Below, one piece after another: positions 10,565 to 22,160 of a stretch of DNA of 64,000 nt (positions are counted from its first letter, which is position 1; every line of letters starts with the position of its first letter). The position numbers and the translations under genes were made by a program. Source of the stretch: Prorocentrum cordatum. Lineage: Eukaryota; Sar; Dinophyceae; Prorocentrales; Prorocentraceae. The notes under the pieces were generated by a model that saw only the letters and a list, made by a program, of their open reading frames with translations, made no database searches and was not told where the DNA came from. The stretch covers positions 1 through 64,000 of the forward strand of contig CAUYUJ010001483.1 of assembly GCA_963575745.1 (NCBI GenBank), in the 5' to 3' direction.

Positions 10565-12029
10565 CTACTCTTCGTCATCCTCGTCCTCCTCCTCCTCGTC
10601 CTCGCCGTCCTCGTCGGCCACTGGCGTCAACAGACGTTTCGCCTCCATCATGGCTCCGCCGAAAAACTTGCTGGCTTTCTCGACGAACTCGGCGTCGCCG
10701 CCCAATTGCTGCGCGCACCCGTCCTCGTGGCCCGCCTGGCGCATCGCGCACCTGTCCACGATGGAGTCGAGCCAGTCCCGATGCGCATCGTTTGAAGCGA
10801 CGCCTTCGCACTCCCTTGCGCCAGAGGCAGCAACAGCCAAGGCGCCAGAGCCTGGAGTGAAGTCCACGATGTGGGTCACTTTTTGGTGCTCCATGATCGT
10901 CTGCCACAGGCTGATGGGCCTCGCCTCGTTATGCGAGAACGGGCGGCCCTTCGAATCGATGCCCCCCTGCAGGCGCGGCAGCCTCGCGGAGTTGACGGCG
11001 TCAACGCTAGCGCAAGATGCAGCTCCCAGGATGCTCGTCTTGGTTTCGTAGTTCATGCGAGGGAGCTCGCAGAAACGCCGCATTTGGATGCCACTGCACG
11101 TCGCGTCTGCGGTCGAGGACTCGCTGCGCGCGGTGAACTCCAAACGGTGCACCACTTTCCGCGGGCCCTTGAGTGGCATCGAGAAGATCGCCGTCTCCTT
11201 GTTGTTCTTGGCGTAGCTCCACGCCCTGGCCGGGGACCGCGGGTCCTCCTTCTTGCTTGGCTGCTCGTGCACGAGCCAGCACTCAACGCACGAGTGGGGG
11301 CCTCCTGACTCGAACTTCCCCTCGAAGGACTCAATGGCCCGGCGGTTCGCGCGGCCCCTGCCGTCGAGGAGGATGAGGATATCATCCTTCTGCCTCTTCT
11401 GCACGAAGAACTCGACGACTCGCTTGAACTTCGCCTCGTCGCACGCCACCTGCTCGTTCAGCTTCGCCTTGGCGCCTTGCTTGACGATGTTGGGCGGGAA
11501 GAGCTCCGCTGAGAGGATGAACGCGCGAACGTCGGTCTTCGTCCTCCCGAAGCGGTGCCCAAGGCAGAGCGCGCCCCACGCGCTCTGCAGCTGCGCCACT
11601 GCGCACTCCGCGCCGGAGGCAGCGCCGACGGATGGCAAACTGATGAACTTCAGTTTTCCTGCGAAGCTGCTCGAGCTGCTCCTGGAGTTTGGCGAGCTCT
11701 TCCTTTTGTTCGTCCCCGAGCTCGGACGCCCCCAACAAGCCGAGATTTGCATCCAGCTCGGGGTCGGCGGGGATCGGCCCGCCCGCGCAGGCGGTCACGA
11801 AAGCGCGGTACTCGGCGCCCACGCCCTGGCTGGTCTCGGCGAGGCACGCGTGCCAGACGAACCCAGGCGCGCTGTTCTGCAACTCCTGCTGGGCAAGCTC
11901 GGCGATTTCTTCGTCGAAGGCGCCCGACCACAGAGGCCACGCGACGTCGATCATCGCCTTCGTCATGCAATCCACGGCGTTCCGATGCTCAGCCACGGGG
12001 AGCGCGAACAATGTCTTGTCCAGTCCGCC
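10565..12029 (-). CDS. Protein with methyltransferase-like glycine motif (one frame break)
   Basis: Read from an acceptor (CCCGAG) next to 12029, the frame encodes LDKTLFALPVAEHR, then a region ending in a coiled coil (EELAKLQEQLEQL). At the T4 run 11654-11657 one extra base shifts the frame, which resumes in a 395-codon ORF to the stop at 10565. That ORF holds DILILLDGRGRANRRAIESF, a basic central region, and near its end HIVDFTPGSGALAVAASG, which resembles the SAM-binding glycine loop of class I methyltransferases (hDxxxGxG). The tail is acidic (EEEEDEDDEE). Two copies of the GCTGCCTCTGGCGC motif lie inside. I infer a dinoflagellate gene of unknown function; the methyltransferase link rests on one motif. 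The array at 12030-17862 appears to fill its upstream intron. Confidence 0.55.
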
Positions 12030-15000
12030 TCGGGTCTTATCTAGTTTTCCTAGGGTCTTGCCTTCTTTTCCTAGGGCGTGTCTAGTTGTCCTAGGGTGCT
12101 GTCTAGTTTTCCTAGGGTCTTGTCTAGTTTTCCTAAGGTCTTGTCTAATTTTCCTCGGGTCTTGTCTTGTTGTCTAATGATATTGTCTAGTTCTCCTAGG
12201 GTCTTGTTTAGTTTCCCCAGGGTCTTGTTTAGTTTTCCTAGGGTCATGTTTAGTTGTCCTATGGTCTTGTAAAGTTGCCCCAGGGTCTTGTTTAGTTGTC
12301 CTAGGGTCTGGTTTAGTTGTCCTTGTGTTTTGTTTATATGTCCTAAGGTCTTGTTTATTATTTTTCATCGGGTCTTGTTCAAGTTTCCCAAGGTCTTGTT
12401 TAGCTTTCCTAGGGTCTCGTTAAGTTTTGGTAGGGTCTGGTTAGTTTTCCGGGGGTCTCGTTTAGTTTTGCTAGGGTCATGGTTAGTTGTCCTATGGTCT
12501 CGTTTAGTTTTCCTGGGGTCCTGTTGAATTGTCCTACGGTTTCGTTTAGTATTGCTAGGGTCCTGTTCAGTTGTCCTAGGGTCACGTTGATTTTTTGGTA
12601 AGGTCCTGATTAGTTTTCCTAGGGCCTCGTTTAGTTTTGCTAGGGTAAAGTTTAGTTCTCCTAGGGTCTCGTTTATTTTTGCGAGGGTCCTGTTCAGTTT
12701 TCCTAGGGTCTCGTTTAGGTTTGCTAGGGTCCTGTTTCGTTTTCCGATGGTCTCGGTTAGTTGTGCGAGGGTCATGTTTAGTTTTCGTAGGGTCTCGTTT
12801 CGTTTCGGCAGGGCCATGTTTAGTTTTCCTAGGGCCTCGTTTAGTTTTGCTAGGGTCCTGTTTCGTTTTCCGATGGTCTCGTTTAGTTTTGCTAGGGTCC
12901 TGTTTCGTCTTCCTAGGGTCTCGTTTAACTTCGGCCGGATCCTGTTTAGTTGTCCTAGGGTCTCGTTTAGTTGTGCTAGAGTCCTGTTTAGTCTTCCTAG
13001 GGTCTCGTTAAGTTTTGGTAAGGTCCAGTTTAATTGTCCTAAGATCTCGTTTAGTTTTGCTCGGGTCCTGTTTAGTTGTCCTAGGGTCTCGTTTAGTTTT
13101 GGCAGGGTCCTGTTTAGTTTTCCGGGCGTCTCGTTTAGCGTTGGTGGGGTTTTGTTTAGTTGTCCGAAGGTCCCGTTTAGTTTTGCTAGGGTCCTGTTTA
13201 GTTTTCCTAGGGTCTCGTTTAGGTTTGGCAGGGTCCTGTTTAGTTTTCCTAGGGTCTCGCTTAAATGTTGGTAGGGTCCTGATTCGTTGTCCTAGGGTCT
13301 CTTTTAGTTGTGCTAGGGTCCTGTTTAGTTGTCCGAGGGTCTCGTTTAGTTTTGCTAGGGTCAATTTTTTGTTGTCCTAAGGTCTCGTTTAGTTTTTTCT
13401 AGGGTCCTGTTTAGTTGTCCTATGGTCTCGTTTAGTTTTGGTAGGGTCATGTTTAGTTTTCCTAAGGTCTCGTTTAGCTTTGCTAGGGTCCTGTTGAGTT
13501 GTCCTAGGGTCTCGTCTAGTTTTGCTAGGGTCCTGCTTATTTTTCCTAAGGTCTCGCTTAGTATTGCTAGGGTCCTGTTCAGTTGTCCTAGGGTCTCGGT
13601 TAGTTGTGCTAGGGTCCTGTTTAGTTTTCCTAGGGTCTCGCTTAGTGTTGCTAGGGCCCTGTTTAGTTTTCCTAGGTTCTCGTTTAATTTTGGCAGGGTC
13701 CTGTTCAGTTTTCCTAGGGTCTCGTTTAATTGTGCTAGGGTCCTGTTTAGTTGTCCTAGGGTCTCGATTAGTTTTGCTGGGGTCCTGTTTAGTTTTCCTA
13801 CGGTCTCGTTTAGTTTTGGCAGGGTCCTGTTTAATTTTCCTGGGGTCTCGTTTCGTTTTGCTAGGGTCCTGTTGAGTCTTCCTAGGGTCTCGTTTAGTTT
13901 TGGCAAGGTCCTGTTTAGTTGTCCTAGGTCTGGTTTATTTTTGGTAGGGTCCTGCTTAGGTTTCCTAGGGTCTCGTTTAGTTTTGGTAGGGTCATGTTTA
14001 GTTGTCATATGGTCTCGTTTAGTGTTGCTAGGGTCCTGCTTAGGTTTCCTAAGGACTTGTTTAGTGTTGCTAAGGTCATTTCCCCTCCCCCCCCCCCCAG
14101 GGTACCGGTTAGTTTTGCTAGGGTAAAGTTTAGTTCTCCTAGGGTCTCGTTTATTTTTGCGAGGGTCCTGTTCAGTTTTCCTAGGGTCTCGTTTAGGTTT
14201 GCTAGGGTCCTGTTTCGTTTTCCGATGGTCTCGGTTAGTTGTGCGAGGGTCATGTTTAGTTTTCGTAGGGTCTCGTTTAGTATTGCTAGGGTCATGATTA
14301 GGTTTCCTAGGGTCTCGTTGATTTTTTGGTAAGGTCCTGTTCAATTGTCCTAGGGTCTCGTTTAGTGTTGCTAGGGCCCTGTTTAGTTTTCCTAGGGCCT
14401 CGTTTCGTTTTGCTAGGGTCCTGTTTAGTTGTCCGAGGGTCTCGTTTAGTTTTGGCAGGGTCATGTTTAGTTTTCCTGGTGTCTCGTTTAGTTTTGCTAG
14501 GGTCCTGTTTCGTTTTCCGATGGTCTCGTTTAGTTTTGCTAGGGTCCTGTTTAGTTGTCCGACGGTCTCGTTCAGTGTTGGTAGGGTCCTGTTTAGTTGT
14601 CCGAAGGTCTCGTTTAGTTTTTGTAGGGTCCTGTTTAGTTGTCCTAGGGTCTCGTTTAGTTTTGGCACGGACCTTTTCAGTTTTCCTGGTGTCTCATTTA
14701 GTTCTGCTAGGGTCCTGTTTCGTTTTCCTATGGTCTCGTTCAATTTTGCTAGGGTCTTGTTTAGTTATCCTACGATCTCGTTCAGTGTTGGTAGGGTCCT
14801 GTTTAGTTTTCCTAGGGTCTCGTTTAGTTTTGGTAAGGTCCTGTTTAGTTGCCCTAAGGTCTCGTTTAGTCTTGCTAGGGTCATGTTTAGTTGTCCTATG
14901 GTCTCGCTTGGTTTTGGTAGGGTCCTGTTAGTTGTCCTAGGGCCTCGTTTAGTTTTGGCAGGGTCCTGTTTAGTTGTCCTACGGCCGCGATTCGTTTTTT

Positions 15001-17861
15001 TTGGTGGGGGTATAGTCCTGTTTAGTTGTCCTAGGGCCTCGTTTAGTGTTGCTAGGGTCCTGTTTAGATGTCCTAGGGTCTCGTTTAGCATTGCTTGGGG
15101 CGTGTTTAGTTTCCCCAGGGTGTCGTTTAGTTTTGGTAGGGTCATGTTTAATTTTCCTAGGGCCTCGTTTAGCCTTGGTAAGGTTCTGTCTAGTTTTCCT
15201 AAGGTTTCGTTTGGTTTTGCTAGGGTCCTGTTCAATTGTCCTAGGGTCTCGTCTAGTTCTGGTAGGGTCTTGTTTAGTTTCCCTCGGGTCTCGTTTGGTG
15301 TTGCTAGGGTGATGTTTAGTTGTCCTATGGTCTCGTTTAATTGTCCTAGGGTCTCGCTTTGTTGTCCTAGGGTCTCGTTTAATGTTGGCATGGTCATGTT
15401 TAGTTGTCCTATGGTCTCGTTTAGTTGTGGAAGGGTATTGCTGAGTTGTGTTGAGGGTCTCGTTTAGTTTTGGTGGGGCCCTTTTTAGTTGTCCTAGGGT
15501 CTCGTTTAGTTTTGCTAGGGCCAAGTTTAGGTGTCATGGGGTCTTGTTTAGTCATGGTACGGTCCTGTTTAGTTGTCCTAAAGTCTCATTTAGTTTTGCT
15601 AGGGTCCTGCTTAGTTTTCCGATGGTCTCGTTTAGCTTTGCCAGGGCCATGTTTAGTTGTCCTAGGGGCTCGTTTAGTTTTGGCACGGACCTTTTCAGTT
15701 TGTATAGGGTCTCGTTTATTTTGGGCGGGGTCCTATTTAGTTGTCCTAGGGTCTCGTTTAGTTTTGCTAGGGTCCTCCTGTTTAGTTTCCCTAGGGCCTC
15801 GTTAAATTTTGGTAGGGTCATGTTTAGTTTCCCCAAGGTCTCGCTTAGTTTTGGTAGGGTCCTGCTTGGTTGTCCTAGGGTCTCGTCTAGCTTTGCTAGG
15901 GTCATGTCTAGTTGTCCCTCGTTTAGCTTTGGTAAGGTCATGTTTAGTTGTCCTAGGGTCTCGCTTAGATTTGGCAGGGTCCTGTTTAGTTGTCCTAGGG
16001 TCTCGTTTAGTTGTGGTTGGGTCCTGTTTAGTTGTCCGAGGGCCCTGCTTAACTTTGCTCAGGTCCTGTTCAATTTTCCTAAGGTCTCGTTTAGTTATGG
16101 TATGGTCCTGTTTAGTTGCCCCCGTATCTTGTTTAATTTTCCTCAGGTCTTGTCTAGTTTTCCGAGGGTCTCGTTTAGTTTTGCTAGGGTCCTGTTTGGT
16201 TTTCCCAAGGCCTCGTTTAGTATTGGCACGGTCCTGTTTAGTTTTCATGGGGTCTCGTTTAGTTTTGGTAGCGTCCTGCTTAGTTTTCCTCTGGTCTTGT
16301 TTAGTTGTCCCAAGGTCTTGTTTAATTGTCCTAGGGTTTCGTTTAGTTTTGGCACGGTCCTGTAGAGTTGCCCTAGGGTCTCGTTTAGATTCGGTAGGGT
16401 CCTGCTTGGTTGTCCTAGGGTCTCGTTTAGTTTTCCTAAGGTCATGTTTAGTTGTCCTAAGGTCTCGCCTAGCTCTGCTAGGGTCATGTTTAGTTGTCCT
16501 AATGTCTCGCTTTGTTTTGGTTGGGTCTAGTTGTCCTAGGGTCTCGTTTAGTTATGGTAGGGTCCTGTTTAGTTGTCCTAGGGTCTCGTTTACTGTTGCT
16601 AGGGTCCTTTTGTTTTCCTAAGGTATTGTAAAGTGGTCCCCGGTCTTGTCTAATTTCCCGATGGTATTGTTTAGTTGGCCGAAGGTCTTTGTTAGTTTTC
16701 CATGGGTTTGGTGCATTGTTTCCTATGGACTTGCAATTTTTCCTATGGTCTTGTTTAGTTTTTCCAAGGTATTGTTTAGTCGTCCTAGGGTCTCGTTTAG
16801 TTTTGGCAGGGTCATGTTTAGTTGTCCTAGGGTCTCGTTTAGTTTTGGTAGGGTCCTGTTTGGTTTTCCCAGGGTCTCGTTTAGTTTTCCGAAGGTCCTG
16901 TTTAGTTGTCCTAGGGTCTCGACTAGTTTTGGCAGGGTCCTGTTTAGTCTTCCGAGGGTCTCGTTTATTGTCTGGCGGGTTCCTGTTTCGTGTTCCTAAG
17001 GTCGCGTTTAGTTGTGCTCAGGTCCTGTTTAATTGTCCTTGGGTCTCGTTTAATGTTGGTAGGGTCCTGTTTAGTTTTCCTAAAGTCTCGTTTAGTTTTG
17101 CTAGGGTCATGTTTAGTTGTCCTAGGGTCTCGTTTAGATTTGGTAGGGTCCTGTTTCGTTGTCCTATGGTCTCGTCAAGTTTTGCTCGGGTCCTGTTCAG
17201 TTTTCCTATAGTCTAGGTTAGTTGTGGTAGGGTCCTGTTTAGTTGTCCTAGGGTCTCGTTCAGTTTTGGTATGGTCGTGTTTAGTTTTCCTACGGTCTCG
17301 TTTAGTGTTGGTAAGGTTCTGTTTAGTGTTCCGAAGGTCTCGTTTAGTCTTGGTAAGGTTCTGTTTAGTTCTCCTAGGGTCTCGTTTAGTTTTGCTGGGG
17401 TTCTGTTTAGTTTTCCTAGGGTCTCGTTTATTTTTGGTCGGGCCCTGTTTAAATGTCCTGGGGTCTCGTTTAGTTTTGGCATGGTCTTGTTTAGTTGTCC
17501 TAGGGTCTCGTTTAATTGTGCTAAGGTCCTGTTTAGTTGTCCTTGGGTCTCGTTTTGGTAGGGTCCTTTTTAGTATGCCTAAGGTCTCGATTAGTTTTGG
17601 CAGGGTCCTGTTTAGTCTTCCTAGGGTCTCGTTTAGTTTTGGCCGGGTCTTTCGTTTTCCGAGGGTCTCGTTTAGTGTTGCTAGGGTTCTGCTTAGTTTT
17701 CCTAAGGTCTCGTTTAGTTTTGGCAGGGTCCTGTTTAGTTTTCCTAGGGTCTTATTTAGTTTTGGTCGGGTCTTGTTTAGTTGTCCTAAAGTCTCGTTTA
17801 GTGTTGGTAGGGTCGTGTTTCGTTGTCTTATGGTCTCGTTTAGTTTTGCTAGGGCCCTGCA
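12030..17861. repeat. 21/42-bp satellite array 1
   Basis: About 280 head-to-tail 21-bp monomers of consensus TTTAGTTKTSSTAGGGTC plus three variable bases. Two monomer types alternate (one ending TCCTG, one TCTCG), giving a 42-bp dimer. Because 21 is a multiple of three and monomers lack stops in most phases, long frames stay open on both strands: a heptad LNETLGQ/LNRTLPK on minus, SFSFARVLFSCPR on plus. Monomers of altered length and a C-run at 14085-14099 break phase. A 170-bp block at 12631-12800 recurs unchanged at 14109-14278. It lies between inferred exons ending 17862 and starting 12029, so it is probably one ~5.8-kb intron. Confidence 0.9.
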
Positions 17862-18142
17862 TGCACGGCGGCGGGCGGCGGCGTCTCCGGGGCAGCTCCA
17901 TCTCTGGGCCTGCGTGCAACCTGTCCGACGCGGTCCTCGGCAAGGGGTAGTAGCCGAAACCGCTGTTCCCCGACTGCGGCGGTGGCGATGGCTGCGGTGG
18001 ATGCCAAGGAGTCCTGGGCTGCGCAGACATGGCCACGCGTGGAAGAGTTCACCGCGTAGAAACCAGCATGCGTGAAGTAGCCTGAGTTTTGCACCGCAAT
18101 GGCGAATGATTGCAGGCGGGGCACGGCGCGAAGGGCGGGAAG
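17862..18142 (-). CDS. Exon upstream of satellite array 1
   Basis: On the minus strand an acceptor (CCACTAG) precedes 18142. The frame then encodes QSFAIAVQNSGYFTHAGFY, VNSSTRGHVCAAQDSLAS and EQRFRLLPLAEDRVGQ, ending near a GTGCATG donor candidate at the array edge. It is probably the exon joined across array 1 to the one at 12029. No domain recognised. Confidence 0.45.
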
Positions 18143-18372
18143 CTAGTGGAGGGGGGGGGGCGGGCGGATATGGGGCAGAGGCTGCAAAGTTCCACCATGC
18201 TTGTTCCACCGCATTGTCCAACCATGCGCGTTTCCACCATTCTTTCTCCATCTTTCCACAGCGACGCCTGTGCAAACACAGGTCATCAAGAAATGCAACC
18301 CCAATGCTCGAACTGTTCGCTGTGCCACTGGCCCCGGCGCCCCTGGCGTCGAGCATCGACGATCCCTCTTCC

Positions 18373-18785
18373 TCAGGCCGCCCACTGCTTCTTCTGCTCT
18401 GCGCCCTTGCCGCCGACAGCTCTGTTCGACTCGTCGATCGCCGCCGCGGTGACCTTCGCCACCTCGTCGAGGAACTTCGTCAGCGGGGCCCCAGGGTTAC
18501 CGTGAGCCTGCATCATCTCCTTGAAGCTGTCAAGCACCTCCGCGTCGATAGCCACGACGCTGGCCCTGGGGCCCGCGACGAGGTTGTCGCCGACGCTGCG
18601 CCCCAGCACAAATGACCCCATAGGGATGTGCACGAACGATCCCTGTGGGGCAGTGGCCCTCCAGATCGTCGACTTGACCATGTTCAGCTGCTCCTCCACC
18701 TGGATCCCACGGATGAGATCGGTCAGCCACTCGAAGAGGTCATCCTTCTCTCCGCGCGCGGCGTTCGCCAGGGCCGAGTAGTCGA
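18373..18785 (-). CDS. C-terminal part of a dinoflagellate-type unknown protein
   Basis: Clear coding frame ending at a stop at 18373: KDDLFEWLTDLIRGIQVEEQ, then MVKSTIWRATAPQGSFVHIP, GSFVLGRSVGDNLVAGPR, DAEVLDSFKEMMQAHG and a Lys/Gln-rich end. The part APQGSFVHIPMG...RAS recalls a multi-copy uncharacterised family I know from symbiodiniacean genomes (from memory, not checked). Upstream the frame runs into the GATGCATCG repeat, so the 5' boundary is not resolved. Confidence 0.55.
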
Positions 18786-19010
18786 CGCATTGGCGATGCA
18801 GCGGCGATGCGTCGCCGACACATTGGCGATGCAGCGGCGATGCAGCGGCGACGCGTCGGCGATGCATCGGCGATGCACCGGTGATGCATCGTCGACGTGG
18901 ACGACGATGCATCGGCCACGTCGACGCGGAGAAACTCGGGCTTCACATCGAGCCGCATCGGCGATGCATCAGCGATGCATCGGCGACGCGGCGCGATCCT
19001 CCGACCCCGT
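18786..19010. repeat. GATGCATCG palindromic tandem repeat
   Basis: Units of about 11-12 bp built on CGGCGATGCAT and CGGCGACGCGT. Each contains the self-complementary CGATGCATCG or a GATGCA half of it. About 18 irregular units. Confidence 0.85.
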
Positions 19011-19202
19011 CTGCTCCGACCCAATCTAGGATGGCCCAGAGATTTGCTGCGATGCGCCCCTGTCTGGGGCCCCGGCGAGGGGCTACCCCTTGCGCGCAGC
19101 AGCCCCCCAGTTCCCCTCCAGGGCAGGCCGGGCGCGAGGGCGGCAGGCTGGTTCTGCGCAGCGGTGGCCTGCAGACCCCGGCGACGCGTGGAAAGCTCGA
19201 AT

Positions 19203-19835
19203 CGCCCCCCTCCTCCTCCTCCCCCTCCCCCTCCTCCTCCTCCGCCTCCGCCTCCGCCCCCGCCTCCGCCTCCTCCTCCTCCTCCTCCTCCTCCTTCTCC
19301 TTCTCCTCCTCCTTTTTCTCCTCCCCTCCTCCTCCTCCCCCCCCTCCTCTTCCTTCCCCCCCCTCCGCCTCCGCCTCCGCCTCGCCTCCGCCTCCGCCCC
19401 CCCTCCGCCTCCGCCCGCCCCGCTTCGCCTCTGCCTCGCCCCCGCCTCCGCCCCCCGCCCTCCGCCTCCTCCTCCCCCTCCTCATCCCCCTCTCCCTCCT
19501 CCTCCTCCTCCTCCTCCGCCTCCGCCTCCGCCTCCGCCTCCAGCCTCCGCCTCCGCCTCCGCTTTTCCCCCGCCTCCACTTCCGCCTCCGCCTCCTCCTT
19601 TTCCCACGCCCCCCCCCTCTCCTCCATCATCATCATCATCATCATCGTCCATCATCATCGTCATCATCATCTCATCGTTATCGTCATCGACATCATCATC
19701 ATCCTTGTTCTCCTCCTCCATTTTTCTCCTCCCCCTCCTCCTTTTCCCACTTTTCTCCGTCCTCCTCCTCATCCTCCTCCTTATCCTCTTCCCCCCCCCC
19801 TCCTCCCCATCCCCCTCCTCCTGGCTCAAGCAACC
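19203..19835. repeat. CCTCCT polypyrimidine tract
   Basis: Over 600 bp almost free of purines on the plus strand, with an ATCATC interruption at 19625-19705. The long Pro/Ser/Leu (plus) and Glu/Gly/Arg (minus) frames here are low-complexity artefacts. Confidence 0.9.
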
Positions 19836-19934
19836 GCGTTGGCTCCGGGCGCCCGCTAGCCTTCCGCCAGCTTCCGCGCCACAAGCCGATGTGCGACTGG
19901 GGGCGCGCCGCCTCCAAGGTGACCGCCTCCTATA

Positions 19935-21176
19935 TTACGGCGTCGATGGCGCGGCGATCTCGGCCCCAGCGCTCCGCGGCCCGCAGGGCGCAGCGATCTG
20001 GCTTGGAGTTGCGCGCCGCACTGCAGAGAACACCATCGACGCGGCCTCGCCCCCCCCCCTGGGCTTCCGCAGCCAGACAGCGCGGCGTCCGAGGCAGGCC
20101 TCGAACGTGGCCCTGCACATGCTGGGACCAAGTGCATTGTCGTGGAGGTCCCTGCCCTGCGCGACACAGCCGTCGACGCCCTCATCGACTCCTATTGGGG
20201 GCCTTCTTTCTGGGAGCACGGCCTCGTCTATTTTCCTAAGCGTCAGATCCTGAGAGATAAGTTTGCAAATCTGCACGGCGTCCTCGTATCCGATATACCC
20301 GGCAGCCTCGGCCCCCTTCTCAGCGCCAGAGCCCATGCCAGCAAGCAAAAGCCAATCCCTCTCGGAGAAACTCCGTCGGACGTCCTCTGCCCGGAAAAGC
20401 CACCGCAAGAACGTTGTGCGCGCGTGCGTCGCAGGTGACCACAGCCCCACCGCACGCAGATGCACCTCGTTTTCGACGCACGTTGCGCCAGAGGCAGCGG
20501 TCGCGCCAGACATGCCAAAGGATGCCGCTACAAGTTCGGTGGCAACCTCCGAACGGCCAGCGCGCAAGTCCTCCATGAGGATTTCGAACCCACACTGCCC
20601 TGTCCTCCTCTTGGCCGGATTCATCACGAGGTGATAGGTGAAGAAATCAGCGGCCGCGCCGCCCAATGCACGTACCTTCGATCGCGGTGCGAGCTCCACG
20701 GTGGCCTCGCGGCGATTGGCAGCGACCGCAAAAACCTTGGGTTGCGCAACCGCCATGGCCTCCTGCCACGCGCGCTCGTGCAAGGCTGCGCGCCCCTGTG
20801 CGTCGGCCGCCGGCAGTTCGCCCTTGTGGCGAAGCGCGTAGTGGAGGATGCACGCGGGTGCCCACTTCCAATTGCAGATGAACGCCACGCAGAGAACCTC
20901 CACACGCAACGCGCCACAGGCAGCGACGCGTTCTCGCAGCAAAATGCCCGCCGCAATGCCCATGCGAACATCGCGCCTGCGACATAGCGAAGCGACGCGC
21001 CCGCCCTGAACGAAGTCACCGAAGCATTTTGCGACGTGCCCGGGGAGATTCTGCAGCCGCTTCATCGTAAAGTGTTGCCCCGTACGTCCTGGGCGGAACT
21101 CTCTACAATCGCGATTCCTGCGCGAACCATCATGGTCGCGGGAACGTTGCCTGCAGGTCCGGCAAACCTTCCCCAT
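19935..21176 (-). CDS. Unidentified protein, about 413 codons
   Basis: Single open frame from an ATG at 21174-21176; an upstream TTG in frame would add six codons. Recognisable stretches are LPGHVAKCFGDFVQGGRV, VEVLCVAFICNWKWAPACI, ADFFTYHLVMNPAKRRTG, and a C-terminal half with AEAAGYIGYEDAVQICKLIS. Composition is typical of a soluble mixed alpha/beta protein; no family recognised. It contains two copies of the GCTGCCTCTGGCGC motif (read as AASGA and the variant AACGA), and two more lie just 5' at 21197-21228, suggesting the transcribed region begins further upstream. No introns are evident. Confidence 0.6.
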   Translation of the reverse strand: MGKVCRTCRQRSRDHDGSRRNRDCREFRPGRTGQHFTMKRLQNLPGHVAKCFGDFVQGGRVASLCRRRDVRMGIAAGILLRERVAACGALRVEVLCVAFICNWKWAPACILHYALRHKGELPAADAQGRAALHERAWQEAMAVAQPKVFAVAANRREATVELAPRSKVRALGGAAADFFTYHLVMNPAKRRTGQCGFEILMEDLRAGRSEVATELVAASFGMSGATAASGATCVENEVHLRAVGLWSPATHARTTFLRWLFRAEDVRRSFSERDWLLLAGMGSGAEKGAEAAGYIGYEDAVQICKLISQDLTLRKIDEAVLPERRPPIGVDEGVDGCVAQGRDLHDNALGPSMCRATFEACLGRRAVWLRKPRGGGEAASMVFSAVRRATPSQIAAPCGPRSAGAEIAAPSTP

Positions 21177-21499
21177 CGGCAACAAAGTCAGCAATGCGCC
21201 AGAGGCAGCGGGCGCGCCAGAGGCAGCGCCTCACTTTAGTTTTTCGGTTGTCGCCTCCAGAAGAAGGAAGCGTCTGGCCCATGCGCGCGGGTGGTTGCCT
21301 TAAGCCGAGAACTGCCGCAGTCTGATCCTCTCTGCCCTGCAGCTGCTGCGGCTGCTGCTTCTGCTGCGGGTGCTGGTCCTGCTGCTGATGGTGCTGGTGC
21401 TGCTTCTCCTCCTCCTGCTCCTCTACCTCCTGCCCCCCAATTGTCCTCCTCCTTCTGCCTCCGCCTCCTCCTCGTCGATCTGTTCCTGCTCCATTTTTT
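21177..21499. other. 5' region of the 20-21 kb gene, CAG-rich
   Basis: Contains two motif copies (21197-21228), then a CTG/CTC-rich stretch at 21340-21430. No separate gene is supported. Confidence 0.4.
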
Positions 21500-21804
21500 T
21501 GACGAAAAAAATAGCAGGCCCAATTTTGAGAAACATATGCGAGGCCCACTTTTGGAAAAAGAAAAAAAAAAAACGAGGCGCAAGCTTGCGGAGACAAATT
21601 AATGAAATCCCAATTTGGAAAAGAAAAAAAAGAATACAAAAAGTCAAAGAGGAGGAACAGGTGCGAGCTCCATTTTTTGGAAATACTAAAGATGTGCCCC
21701 AGTTGTGAGAAAAACAACGCGAGGAATATATGTTTGCAACAACCAACACTTGCATGCCCACCGTTCCCCCCCCCCCCCCCCCCCCCTCCCCACACGCACA
21801 CTCA

Positions 21805-21869
<65 letters not shown>

Positions 21870-21960
21870 GCTAGTTTCCAATGCAATAATTTGCTCAACC
21901 TGCGAGGCCCACTCTTCAACAAAAAAGCGGCGCGTCAAATTTTGACAACAATAAAATCGA
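21500..21960 (-). repeat. AT-rich GCGAGGCCC repeat, inverted relative to 24 kb array
   Basis: Repeated GCGAGGCCCACTTTTTGGAAAA-like blocks (21538, 21570, 21900) that are the reverse complement of the array at 23930-24495. It also holds a C18 run near 21767-21786 and a (GA)n tract at 21809-21868. Confidence 0.65.
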
Positions 21961-22019
21961 GAGACAGACAGAATAATAATAATAATAATAATATATAAAA
22001 AAATGTTTCTCATCTTTTC

Positions 22020-22041
22020 CAGAGAGAGAGAGAGAGAGAGA
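22020..22041. repeat. (GA)n short tract
   Basis: Eleven GA units just downstream of an AAT-rich stretch. Confidence 0.9.
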
Positions 22042-22160
22042 ATGCGAACCAACAAACTGTATCTGACGTCGCGCAGGAGTCGTCGCCATGCACATGAGAC
22101 ACAGGATCGACGCGCGCACGGGTGTAGTCAAGACTGCACGGCCCAGTCCGACCGCCTGCA

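Noticed and set aside
13361-14743. 460-codon minus ORF of LNETLGQ/LNRTLPK heptads as a coiled-coil protein
   Set aside because: The satellite leaves long frames open on both strands at once, changes phase repeatedly, lacks unique coding ends, and lies between exons; it is better read as intronic satellite.
12030-17861. Degenerate telomere (TTTAGGG) origin of the satellite, as 21 = 3 x 7
   Set aside because: Only TTTAG and TAGGG words agree; aligning three heptamers gives too few matches, and the arrays are internal.
18740-20239. Gly/Glu-rich (minus) and Pro/Ser-rich (plus) ORFs over 300 codons
   Set aside because: They are translations of the CCTCCT tract and palindrome repeat; no complex sequence in the frames.
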